From the NCBI GenBank assembly GCA_003050645.1, contig PEBX01000008.1, positions 1 to 64,000 of the forward strand: a stretch of 64,000 bases of DNA, written 5' to 3'. Both the position numbers and the translations under genes were made by a program. Shown here one piece after another: positions 26,353 to 33,951 of the stretch. Numbering within the stretch: position 1 is the first letter of the stretch; each line of letters begins with the position of its first letter. The notes under the pieces are model-generated. The model was not told where the DNA came from and searched no databases. It saw only the letters and a list, made by a program, of their open reading frames with translations. This stretch comes from Candidatus Carbonibacillus altaicus. GTDB lineage: Bacteria > Bacillota > Bacilli > Thermicanales > DSM-22653.

Positions 26353-26945
26353 TGTCGTCTTAAAGATTCGGAGTGTTTATCGCGCGCTGACCAAATCCGA
26401 GCGCAAAGTCGCGGATACCGTGCTCGAAGCGCCGGACGATATGGTCTATTTGTCGCTCAGCGATCTTGCGGCGAAAAGCGGTGTTGCCGAGACGACGGGC
26501 GTCCGTTTTTGTCAGCGCATCGGGTTTTATCGCACTGGACGCCAAGTACAAATTCATGCGACTCGGAATGAACGTGGACGCCAATTTGGATATCCACATC
26601 CAGGCGATTTCAGCGGCCAATTTGCAGCCCGGAGACGTCGCCGTCGGCATTTCCTATTCTGGGAGCAACAAGGATACGGTCGCGACATGTAGCATCGCTA
26701 AGCAGGCGGGCGCGACCGTAGTGAGCATCACGAATTATGCTAAGTCACCGATCACATCGGTTTCGGACATCGTGCTGCTCACCTCGGCGAAGGAGACACC
26801 GCTTAGAAGCGGCGCGTTGACGTCGAAGATCGCGCAGCTGCACGTCCTCGACATCTTGTATACGGCGGTCGCAATTCAATTAAAAGAGCGTTCGCTCGCC
26901 TCGCTGAACCGAACGGCCCATGCGGTCCTGGACAAGCTGTATTGA
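26336..26945 (+). pseudogene. Broken RpiR-family regulator (MurR-like)
   Basis: The first 60 or so codons give the RpiR helix-turn-helix start (YRALTKSERKVAD, LSDLAAKSGVAETTGVRF). The frame is then lost at about 26522, and the SIS domain continues in another frame from FIALDAKYKF to LDKLY. Compared with intact copy 2 about 80 residues are missing. The join lies in TCGGGTTTT, a sequence expected at both deletion ends. The remaining SIS part could only be made from an internal start. Regulation must come from copy 2 at 51422. Confidence 0.9.
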
Positions 26946-26986
26946 AGGTCGCGGCATGCTTTGACGAGTCGGACGGAAGGAACGGG

Positions 26987-27940
26987 ATGCAGGCGATGAA
27001 TGTGGTGATCGGAGTCGATATCGGTGGGACGAAGCTTTCGGCCGCGCGCATCGATGCGCACGGGCAGGTCCTTCTTAGCACTGTCGTGCCGACGGATGCC
27101 CGAGGCGGCCAGGCGCATATTTTGGGGCGGTTATATGAGGCCATCGATGCCGTGATCGATAGCGATGTGCAGGCGATCGGCATCGGCACCGCGGGCAAAA
27201 TCGACGTCGTAAGCGGGCAAGTCGTCTACGCGAGCGACAATCTCCCGGGATGGACGGGTACCCAGTTGAAGGCGCTCGTCTCGACGCGATACGGTCTTCC
27301 GGTCGCTATAGACAACGATGTGAACGCTGCCCTCCTCGGAGAGCGGTGGTTGGGGGCGGCCCGCAGGTTCGCGTCGGTCGTGATGCTTGCTCTCGGGACC
27401 GGCGTCGGCGGCGCGGTCTTGATGCGCGGCGCGCTCGTCAGGGGGCATACGTGGAGCGCCGGCGAAATCGGGCACATGATCTTCCAGGCGCACGGTCGAC
27501 CATGCAATTGCGGTCTTCGCGGCTGTCTCGAACAATACGTTTCGGGGACAGCCCTCGCCGTACGTTACAACGAGCGTGTCGGCGCAAACGACACCGCAAA
27601 CGACGCTCGCGATGTGTTTGCGCGCCTGACGGACGGCGATCCCTTCGCCATTGAGGTCGTCGACGCGTTCGCCGCGGACCTTGCGTTGGCCATCCGAAGT
27701 TTGCAGCATATTCTCGACCCCGAAGCGTTTATCATCGGCGGCGGGGTCACAAATGCGCGGGCTCTCTGGTGGCATCGGCTCGAAGCGGCGCTGGAGGCGT
27801 TTTCTGACGCACGGCCGGCGGTGTATGCGGCTGAACTGGGAAACGAGGCCACGCTTTATGGCGCGGCCAAGCTCGCTTTGGAACTCAATATACGACACGA
27901 TGAGGTGAACGAGGGTGGAGATCGAAACCTTACGACGTGA
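26987..27940 (+). CDS. ROK-family sugar kinase
   Basis: About 317 residues. The ATP-binding motif VIGVDIGGTKLSAAR is near the N-terminus, AIDNDVNAALLGE holds the catalytic aspartate, GEIGHMIF and CNCGLRGCLEQYVSG form the ROK zinc site and IIGGGVTNA is near the end. The ATG at 26987 has GGAAGGAA ahead; a TTG at 26942 overlapping the previous stop is the alternative. Next to nanE the likely substrate is N-acetylmannosamine or a related N-acylhexosamine (inference). The gene for the next enzyme overlaps by 26 bases. The island-2 copy is a fragment. Confidence 0.9.
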   Translation: MQAMNVVIGVDIGGTKLSAARIDAHGQVLLSTVVPTDARGGQAHILGRLYEAIDAVIDSDVQAIGIGTAGKIDVVSGQVVYASDNLPGWTGTQLKALVSTRYGLPVAIDNDVNAALLGERWLGAARRFASVVMLALGTGVGGAVLMRGALVRGHTWSAGEIGHMIFQAHGRPCNCGLRGCLEQYVSGTALAVRYNERVGANDTANDARDVFARLTDGDPFAIEVVDAFAADLALAIRSLQHILDPEAFIIGGGVTNARALWWHRLEAALEAFSDARPAVYAAELGNEATLYGAAKLALELNIRHDEVNEGGDRNLTT

Positions 27941-28940
27941 AATAGACGAACGCATGACTCGCCCGTCGAAAGCGGCTGTCGAAGCGCTGGGCGCGCTTGA
28001 GGGGGATCTCGTGATCATAGGCGTTGCCGGGAAAATGGGCCCGAGCCTTGCGCTGATGGCTAGGCGGGCCGTCGACGCCGCGGGGGTGAACAAGCGGATC
28101 ATCGGCATCTCCCGTTTTTCCGATCGGTCAGTTCGTGACGCGCTCGAACAAGCTGGCGTGACGACGATCCAAGCGGATCTCCTCAATGAGGCTGAGGTTG
28201 CCCGTCTTCCCGAGGCGGGCGAGGTGATCTTCATGGCCGGCCAAAAATTTGGGACGACGGGACAGGCGCATACGACCTGGGCGATCAACGCGCTCGCGCC
28301 GGCGGCAGTGGCCGAACGATACAAACGCGCACGCATCGTCGTTTTCTCTTCCGGCAATATCTATCCCCTCACGTCGGTCGTGCGCGGTGGGGCGACGGAG
28401 GAAGACGAGGCCTCTCCCATCGGCGAATATGCGCAGTCCGTCCTGGCGCGGGAACGCATTTTTGAATATTTTTCGCGCAAAAACGAGACGCCGATGGTGC
28501 TGTATCGTCTGAATTACGCCGTCGACGTCCGCTACGGGGTACTCGTCGACATCGCCCGCGCGGTTTACGCAGGGGAGCCGATCGACCTTACGATGGGCAA
28601 CGTGAATGTCATCTGGCAAGGGGACGCCAACGACCGCGCGTTGCGCGCGATTGCCCACGCTTCGGTCCCTCCGCGCATCCTGAACATAACCGGCCCGGAG
28701 ACGCTTTCCGTCCGCTGGATCGCCGAACAGTTCGGCAAACGTTTGGACAAACGGCCGGAATTCCGCGGCGAGGAGGCGGAGGAAGCGCTGCTTAGTAATG
28801 CCGCCGCGTCGCATCGCCTGTTCGGTTATCCGTCCGTGACGGCGCTTGAAATGATCGATTGGATCGCCGATTGGATCGCGCTCGGGGGCGAACTGTGGGA
28901 CAAACCGACGCATTTTCAAGAGAGAAAGGGGAGGTACTAG
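27915..28940 (+). CDS. NAD-dependent epimerase/dehydratase (extended SDR)
   Basis: 341 residues from a GTG, overlapping the kinase gene. The glycine-rich turn is IIGVAGKMGPSL (residues 34-45), and VVFSSGNIYP is the usual SSxxVYG-like strand. Where the YxxxK catalytic pair is expected the sequence is EYAQSVLARE, with the tyrosine but no lysine. Activity may therefore be altered, or the subfamily uses another residue. It lies between the kinase and the DHDPS-family gene. Its counterpart is wholly deleted from island 2, making this the only copy. Confidence 0.8.
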   Translation: MEIETLRREIDERMTRPSKAAVEALGALEGDLVIIGVAGKMGPSLALMARRAVDAAGVNKRIIGISRFSDRSVRDALEQAGVTTIQADLLNEAEVARLPEAGEVIFMAGQKFGTTGQAHTTWAINALAPAAVAERYKRARIVVFSSGNIYPLTSVVRGGATEEDEASPIGEYAQSVLARERIFEYFSRKNETPMVLYRLNYAVDVRYGVLVDIARAVYAGEPIDLTMGNVNVIWQGDANDRALRAIAHASVPPRILNITGPETLSVRWIAEQFGKRLDKRPEFRGEEAEEALLSNAAASHRLFGYPSVTALEMIDWIADWIALGGELWDKPTHFQERKGRY

Positions 28941-28942
28941 CC

Positions 28943-29998
28943 GTGTACCCGACGCTTTCGCCGGAAAAACGTGCGCGCCTTTTGGACGGCCTTGTCATCC
29001 CTGCCCATCCCTTGCTTTTGACCGAAGGGCGCGCGCTCGACGAACGACGCCAGCGGGCGCTTGCACGGTACTACTTGGCCGCCGGCGCCGGCGGGCTTGC
29101 CGTCGGCGTCCATACGACCCAATTCGCGCTGCACGATGATCCGGAGATGTACGCGCGTGTCCTTACGATCGCCAAAGAAGTCGTCGCGCGCGAGCGCCCG
29201 GAGGCGCTGTTGATCGCCGGCGTATCCGGGTCGCTCGCGCAGGCGGTTCGCGAAGCGGAGCTGGCGCGGCGTCTAGGCTATGATCTCGCCCTCGTCATCC
29301 CAAACGGTGTCCCAAACTGCGATCCGGAGCGCCACCTCATGCGGCTGAAGGCCGTCGGCGAGGTGATCCCGCTCTTTGGCTTTTACCTCCAACCGGCCGT
29401 CGGCGGCTGTTCGTTCGGGTTTGATTACTGGCGCGAAGTGGCCGCCATCCCGAATGTGTATGCGATCAAAGTCGCAGCGTTCAACCGTTATTTCACGCTT
29501 GATGTGGTCCGCGCCGTCGGGTTGTCCGAGCGCTATCGGGAGATCGCTCTTTATACGGGCAACGATGACAATATCATCGTTGATTTGTTGACGCCTTACC
29601 CGGTCAAGCGGGAGACGGAGACGGTCGTGCTGCATTTCGTCGGCGGCCTGCTCGGGCAATGGGCGGTCTGGACGAAAACGGCGGTCCGGATGCTTGACAA
29701 GATCAAAAAGGCGCGCTCAAGCGGTCAGATACCGCTCGGGTGGCTCAAGAGAAATGCCGAACTGACCGAGATCAACGGCGCGCTGTTTGACGTGCACCAT
29801 GCGTTTCGCGGCAGCATCGCCGGCATCCATGAAGCGCTCCGGCGGGACGGTTTGGCGGACGGGCTATGGTTTTTGGATCCGGAGGAAGGCCTGTCTCCCG
29901 GGCAGGCGGAGGCCATCGAGCGGATCTATCTCACGTATCCCGAGTGGCGGGACGACGCGTTCATCCGCGATCATCTGAAGCGGTGGCTGGACGACTGA
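28943..29998 (+). CDS. Dihydrodipicolinate synthase/NAL-family aldolase or dehydratase
   Basis: 351 residues from a GTG with GGGGAGG upstream. It is a TIM barrel of the class-I lysine Schiff-base family: the lysine is in VYAIKVAAFNRY and the conserved tyrosine in LFGFYLQPAVGG. It is longer than typical DapA (about 290) because of a C-terminal helical tail. Relatives include N-acetylneuraminate lyase, 2-keto-3-deoxygluconate aldolase and 5-keto-4-deoxyglucarate dehydratase. In this setting cleavage of a 2-keto-3-deoxy sugar acid derived from the lyase product is likely (inference). Confidence 0.85.
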   Translation: MYPTLSPEKRARLLDGLVIPAHPLLLTEGRALDERRQRALARYYLAAGAGGLAVGVHTTQFALHDDPEMYARVLTIAKEVVARERPEALLIAGVSGSLAQAVREAELARRLGYDLALVIPNGVPNCDPERHLMRLKAVGEVIPLFGFYLQPAVGGCSFGFDYWREVAAIPNVYAIKVAAFNRYFTLDVVRAVGLSERYREIALYTGNDDNIIVDLLTPYPVKRETETVVLHFVGGLLGQWAVWTKTAVRMLDKIKKARSSGQIPLGWLKRNAELTEINGALFDVHHAFRGSIAGIHEALRRDGLADGLWFLDPEEGLSPGQAEAIERIYLTYPEWRDDAFIRDHLKRWLDD

Positions 29999-30056
29999 AA
30001 GGCCTTGCGGAAGCGGAAATCATGCGGAACAAATGTCGAAGGGGAGGTTGAACGGT

Positions 30057-31049
30057 GTGATTGGGGTACTCCTGGTCGGGGCAGGCATCATGGGGCGCGT
30101 CCATGCCTCATATTACCGGAAGGATCAGCGGACGACGATCGTCGGCGTGGTCGACGTGGAAGAAGAGCGCGGCCGGGCGCTTTCGGACGAGTTTTCCGTG
30201 CCGTATTACAACGATCTCACAAGCGCCTTGCGCGACGGGGCCAAAGCGGACGTGGTCGACATCTGCGTGCCGACGGTCTATCATTACGACCTCATCCTGC
30301 AGGCGCTCGAATCCGGCAAGCATGTCATCGTGGAGAAGCCGCTCACGCGCACGCTCAAAGAAGCGGAAGAAGTGATCGCGAGGGCCAAACGGCTCGATCG
30401 GAAGCTCTTGGTCGGTCATGTCGTTCGCTTTTTTCCTGAGTACCGAAAAGCGCGCGATTTGATCGCCCAAGGGGCGATCGGCGAAGTCAAGGTGGCCCAT
30501 GTGAGCCGCGTGGGCCCGTTTCCGAAGGCTTGGCGCAACTGGTATGCCGATTACATGATCAGCGGCGGCGTCGTGCTCGACTTGATGATCCATGACATCG
30601 ATTTCTTGCTCTGGACATTCGGGGACGTGGTGCGCATTTATGCCAAAGGTCTGTACGGCCGGGAGTACGCTCAGCTCGACTATGCGCTGGTGACGTTCCG
30701 CTTTCAAAACGGCGTCATCGCGCATCTCGAAGGTTCTTGGGCGCACGAGACGTTTCGCACGCGCTTTGATATCAGCGGTACCGATGGAGTGATCGCCTAC
30801 GACAGTACGCGCGATACGTCGCTCGTCTGGGAACGTCGTCCCGCATCGGCTGCGGCGCAGGCCGGCGTTGTCGTACCGGAAAGTCCGCTCATGGCGACGC
30901 CTTACGAACGCGAGCTGAAGTCATTCATCGACAGCCTGAGCGATTCCACGGCCGTCCCCGCGATCCGTCCCGAGGACGCCTACGAAGCACTTCGTCTGTC
31001 GATCTTGACGCTCGAGGCGCTCCGGAGCGGCGATGTCGTGGAAGTTTAA
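30057..31049 (+). CDS. Gfo/Idh/MocA dehydrogenase 2
   Basis: 330 residues from a GTG with GGGGAGG nine bases ahead; an ATG at 30033 has no ribosome site. VLLVGAGIMGRVHASYY is the cofactor motif, HVIVEKPLTRTLKEAEE contains EKP and GGVVLDLMIHDIDFLLW is the conserved helix. It lies 58 bp after the aldolase gene and 34 bp before the third dehydrogenase. It has no surviving counterpart in island 2. Confidence 0.9.
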   Translation: MIGVLLVGAGIMGRVHASYYRKDQRTTIVGVVDVEEERGRALSDEFSVPYYNDLTSALRDGAKADVVDICVPTVYHYDLILQALESGKHVIVEKPLTRTLKEAEEVIARAKRLDRKLLVGHVVRFFPEYRKARDLIAQGAIGEVKVAHVSRVGPFPKAWRNWYADYMISGGVVLDLMIHDIDFLLWTFGDVVRIYAKGLYGREYAQLDYALVTFRFQNGVIAHLEGSWAHETFRTRFDISGTDGVIAYDSTRDTSLVWERRPASAAAQAGVVVPESPLMATPYERELKSFIDSLSDSTAVPAIRPEDAYEALRLSILTLEALRSGDVVEV

Positions 31050-31083
31050 AGCAGCCTCATGAGGAGAGGATAGGAGGATCATC

Positions 31084-32082
31084 ATGGAGCGAGTGAGAGT
31101 CGGTTTTGCGACGTTTGCCCACGTTCACGCGCCCGCGTATGCGCGCGCGCTGAAGGAAGACCTTTTCACAGTCGCCGATCTCGTCGGCATCTATGACGAT
31201 GACTCAGCGCGCGGCCGCAAGGCGGCGGAGACGTTCGGCGGCGCGTTTTACACCGACTACGCGGCACTCCTTGCCGATGTCGATGTGGTCATCGTCACCG
31301 CGGAAAACGCCCGCCATACCCCTTTTGTCCTTTCGGCGGCGGAGCGGAAAAAACATATCCTTGTGGAAAAACCGATCGCCACGACCGTCGCCGATGCCGA
31401 AGCGATGATCGCGGCGGCGAAGCGGCATGGCGTCGTCCTCTTTACGGCTTTTCCGGTGCGTTATAGTCCGGCGATCCGGCGGCTTAAGGCGTTCATCGAA
31501 GCGGGAGAAATCGGCCGCGTGCTCGCCATCAAGTCGACCAATCGAGGGCAAAATCCGGGCGGGTGGTTTAACGATCCGCGCCTTTCCGGCGGCGGCGCGG
31601 TGATGGATCATACCGTCCACCTTGTCGATGTGATGCGCTGGATCTTAAAGGCCGAAGTCAAAGACGTCTATGCCGAAATCGGCTATACCGTGATCGAAGG
31701 ACAGAAGGTCGATGATCGCGGCATTTTGACCGTCGAATGGACAAACGGCGTGTTTGCCAGCATCGACTGCAGCTGGTCGCGTAATGCGAAGTATCCGACG
31801 TGGGGGGATGTCACCCTGGAGGTCATCGGCACCGACGGCGTTGTTTGGGTCGACGCGTTTCATCAAAAGTTGAACGTGTTTACGAACGCGGACGGCTACC
31901 GCTATCACGATTTCGGCGATGACATCAACGTCGCTTTGCTCGATGATTTTTTGCGTCACGTGCGTACCGGAGAAGGGGATGTGTATATTTCGGGCGAAGA
32001 CGGGTTGGCGGCGCTTCGCGTCGCGCTTTGGGCTTATGAAGCGGAGCGGAAGGGCCGCAAGGTGGCTGTTGGCGAGAGGTGA
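31084..32082 (+). CDS. Gfo/Idh/MocA dehydrogenase 3
   Basis: 332 residues; AGGAGG precedes the ATG. The N-terminus VGFATFAHVHAPAYARAL departs from the classical GxGxxG, which is known in some Gfo/Idh subgroups. HILVEKPIATTVADAEAM is the EKP region and GGAVMDHTVHLVDVMRWI the conserved helix. The C-terminal SGEDGLAALRVALWAYEAE is the only part that can still be found in island 2 (52497-52593). The stop overlaps a GTG of the next frame. Confidence 0.88.
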   Translation: MERVRVGFATFAHVHAPAYARALKEDLFTVADLVGIYDDDSARGRKAAETFGGAFYTDYAALLADVDVVIVTAENARHTPFVLSAAERKKHILVEKPIATTVADAEAMIAAAKRHGVVLFTAFPVRYSPAIRRLKAFIEAGEIGRVLAIKSTNRGQNPGGWFNDPRLSGGGAVMDHTVHLVDVMRWILKAEVKDVYAEIGYTVIEGQKVDDRGILTVEWTNGVFASIDCSWSRNAKYPTWGDVTLEVIGTDGVVWVDAFHQKLNVFTNADGYRYHDFGDDINVALLDDFLRHVRTGEGDVYISGEDGLAALRVALWAYEAERKGRKVAVGER

Positions 32083-32090
32083 TCCATCTA

Positions 32091-33686
32091 ATGTCGAACC
32101 AGGCGGATCATATGCCAGAAGAGATTGCCGATGTCGCCGTCATAGGCGGCAGCTTGGGAGGGGTGGCCGCTGCGTATGCCGCCGCGAAGTTCGGCATGCG
32201 CGTGGTGCTTGTCGAGGAGACGCGCTGGATCGGCGGGCAGCTCACCAGCCAGGCCGTGCCGCCTGATGAACACCGCTGGATCGAGTCGTATGGCGCGACG
32301 CGGACGTATCTTGCGTTGCGCGAACGCATCCGCGCCTATTATCGGCGCAATTACCCGCTCCGCGAAGAAGCCGCCCGGTCGAAGACGCTCAATCCCGGAA
32401 ACGCTTGGGTGAGCCGTCTGTCCCATGAGCCGTGCGTGGCCTTGGCGGTGCTTGAGGAACTGCTCGCAGCTTACGTTTCGGCGGGGCGGATCAGGTTGTT
32501 GACCGAACACCGGCTGGTCGCCGCCATGGCCTCCGGCGACGAAGTGCGCGCGGTGACCGTCGAAGATGTGCGAAGCAAGACGCAAAAGCGCGTCAAAGCG
32601 GCGTTTTTTCTCGATGCCACAGAGCTCGGCGAACTCATCGCTTTAAGCGGCACCGAACATCGTCTCGGCGCAGAGTCGCGGCACGAGACGGGTGAGCCGC
32701 ACGCCCCGGATGCGCCTGATCGTCTCGATCTCCAGCCCATCACCTGGGTGGCTGCGGTCGAGTGGCATCCCGATGCCGATGCGGTCATCGAGCGACCGGC
32801 GGATTACGACTTTTGGCGTCGCTTCATCCCGCCGTATCAGTCTTTTCCGTTATTCAGCTGGGAAGGCGTGCAGGCCGCGGACGGCACGGTGCGCCGTTTT
32901 CGTATGCGCAGCGACCCGGCGAGTGGGGCGCTCGGGCTCTTCGAGTACCGTCGGGTGGTCGATCGGACGCAGTTTGTGGACGGTTTCTACAGCGGCGACG
33001 TGACGCTCATCAACTGGCCGCAAAACGATTATCCCTTAGGAGCAATCGTCGGCGTCGACGAAGAGGAACGACGGCGACACTGCTTAGGCGCTCGCATGCT
33101 GACGCTCTCATTGATCTACTGGTTGCAGACGGAAGCGCCGCGCGACGAAGGCGGGAGGGGCTACCCGGAACTGCGCTTGCGCGGTGATGTCGTCGGCAGT
33201 GACGACGGGCTCGCGCTGTACCCGTATATCCGCGAATCGCGGCGAATCGAGGCGATGGTCTTGATCCGCGAACCGGATGTGCTCACAGGGACCGTGTACC
33301 CTGATTCGATCGGCATCGGCCATTACGCGCTCGACCTTCATCCGACGATCCGAACGCATACGTCGCTTTATGTTCAGACGAAGCCGTTTGAGATTCCGCT
33401 CGGCAGCTTGATCCCCAAGCGGATGAAAAACATGCTGCCGGCCAACAGCAAGTTGATCGGCACGACGCATCTTGCGAACGGCTGCTACCGGTTGCATCCG
33501 GTGGAATGGAATGTCGGCGAAGTCTCCGGTTATCTTGCCGCGTATGCCCATACGCTGCGATGCGCACCGGTTGAGGTCTGGCGTGACAAGAAGAAGTTGC
33601 AAGCGTTTCAAGATGCGCTCATGCAGGAAGGGGTTTGGCTCCACTGGGAGGATGCGCGGGTCGCGGCGGCAAACGGCGAAGGGTAG
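32091..33686 (+). CDS. FAD-dependent oxidoreductase (FAD_oxidored family), island 1
   Basis: About 531 residues; the ATG at 32091 is chosen with GAGAGGTG ahead. The nucleotide motif is DVAVIGGSLGGVAAAYAAAK followed by VVLVEETRWIGGQLTSQ. Later blocks YWLQTEAPRDEGG, DSIGIGHYALDLHPT and NKLIGTTHLANGCYRLHP-like sequence are shared with the wreck at 52655-53315. It is cytoplasmic. It may oxidise an intermediate of the imported sugar. The only intact copy is here. Confidence 0.87.
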   Translation: MSNQADHMPEEIADVAVIGGSLGGVAAAYAAAKFGMRVVLVEETRWIGGQLTSQAVPPDEHRWIESYGATRTYLALRERIRAYYRRNYPLREEAARSKTLNPGNAWVSRLSHEPCVALAVLEELLAAYVSAGRIRLLTEHRLVAAMASGDEVRAVTVEDVRSKTQKRVKAAFFLDATELGELIALSGTEHRLGAESRHETGEPHAPDAPDRLDLQPITWVAAVEWHPDADAVIERPADYDFWRRFIPPYQSFPLFSWEGVQAADGTVRRFRMRSDPASGALGLFEYRRVVDRTQFVDGFYSGDVTLINWPQNDYPLGAIVGVDEEERRRHCLGARMLTLSLIYWLQTEAPRDEGGRGYPELRLRGDVVGSDDGLALYPYIRESRRIEAMVLIREPDVLTGTVYPDSIGIGHYALDLHPTIRTHTSLYVQTKPFEIPLGSLIPKRMKNMLPANSKLIGTTHLANGCYRLHPVEWNVGEVSGYLAAYAHTLRCAPVEVWRDKKKLQAFQDALMQEGVWLHWEDARVAAANGEG

Positions 33687-33697
33687 TCCATGAGAGG

Positions 33698-33934
33698 ATG
33701 AAATTTTATGTGAGCGCGGATCTGGAGGGGATTGCCGGCATCGTTCATCCTGAGCAGTTTACGCCGGAAGGCGTTTTCTACCCTGAGGCACGGCGCCTTC
33801 TGACCGAGGAAATCAACGTCGTCGTCGAAGCGCTTAAGCCCAAAGCGACATACTGCCTCGGCGCGACGGGCATTGCCGACCGCTTTCCCGGTCTTGACGA
33901 AGATCTCATTCGTCTGTTGGCGCGCGCTTTGTGA
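33698..33934 (+). pseudogene. Shrunken M55 D-aminopeptidase remnant
   Basis: A 78-residue open frame that still starts MKFYVSADLEGIAGIVHPEQ and ends IRLLARAL. Compared with the 270-residue intact protein at 53382, two in-frame pieces are gone. About 20 residues after VVVEAL contained a zinc-ligand histidine. About 165 residues after RFPGLDE contained the other histidine and the glutamate ligands. It cannot bind metal fully. It lies 11 bp after the FAD gene, and its stop region overlaps the start region of the alpha-galactosidase gene. Confidence 0.85.
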
Positions 33935-33951
33935 AGAGAGGAGGGAGCGGG

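Noticed and set aside
27131-28357. 408-codon open frame on the minus strand
   Set aside because: It is antisense to the ROK kinase and SDR epimerase genes in GC-rich DNA, has no ribosome site, and its translation is Arg/Ala/Ser-rich without any family motif.
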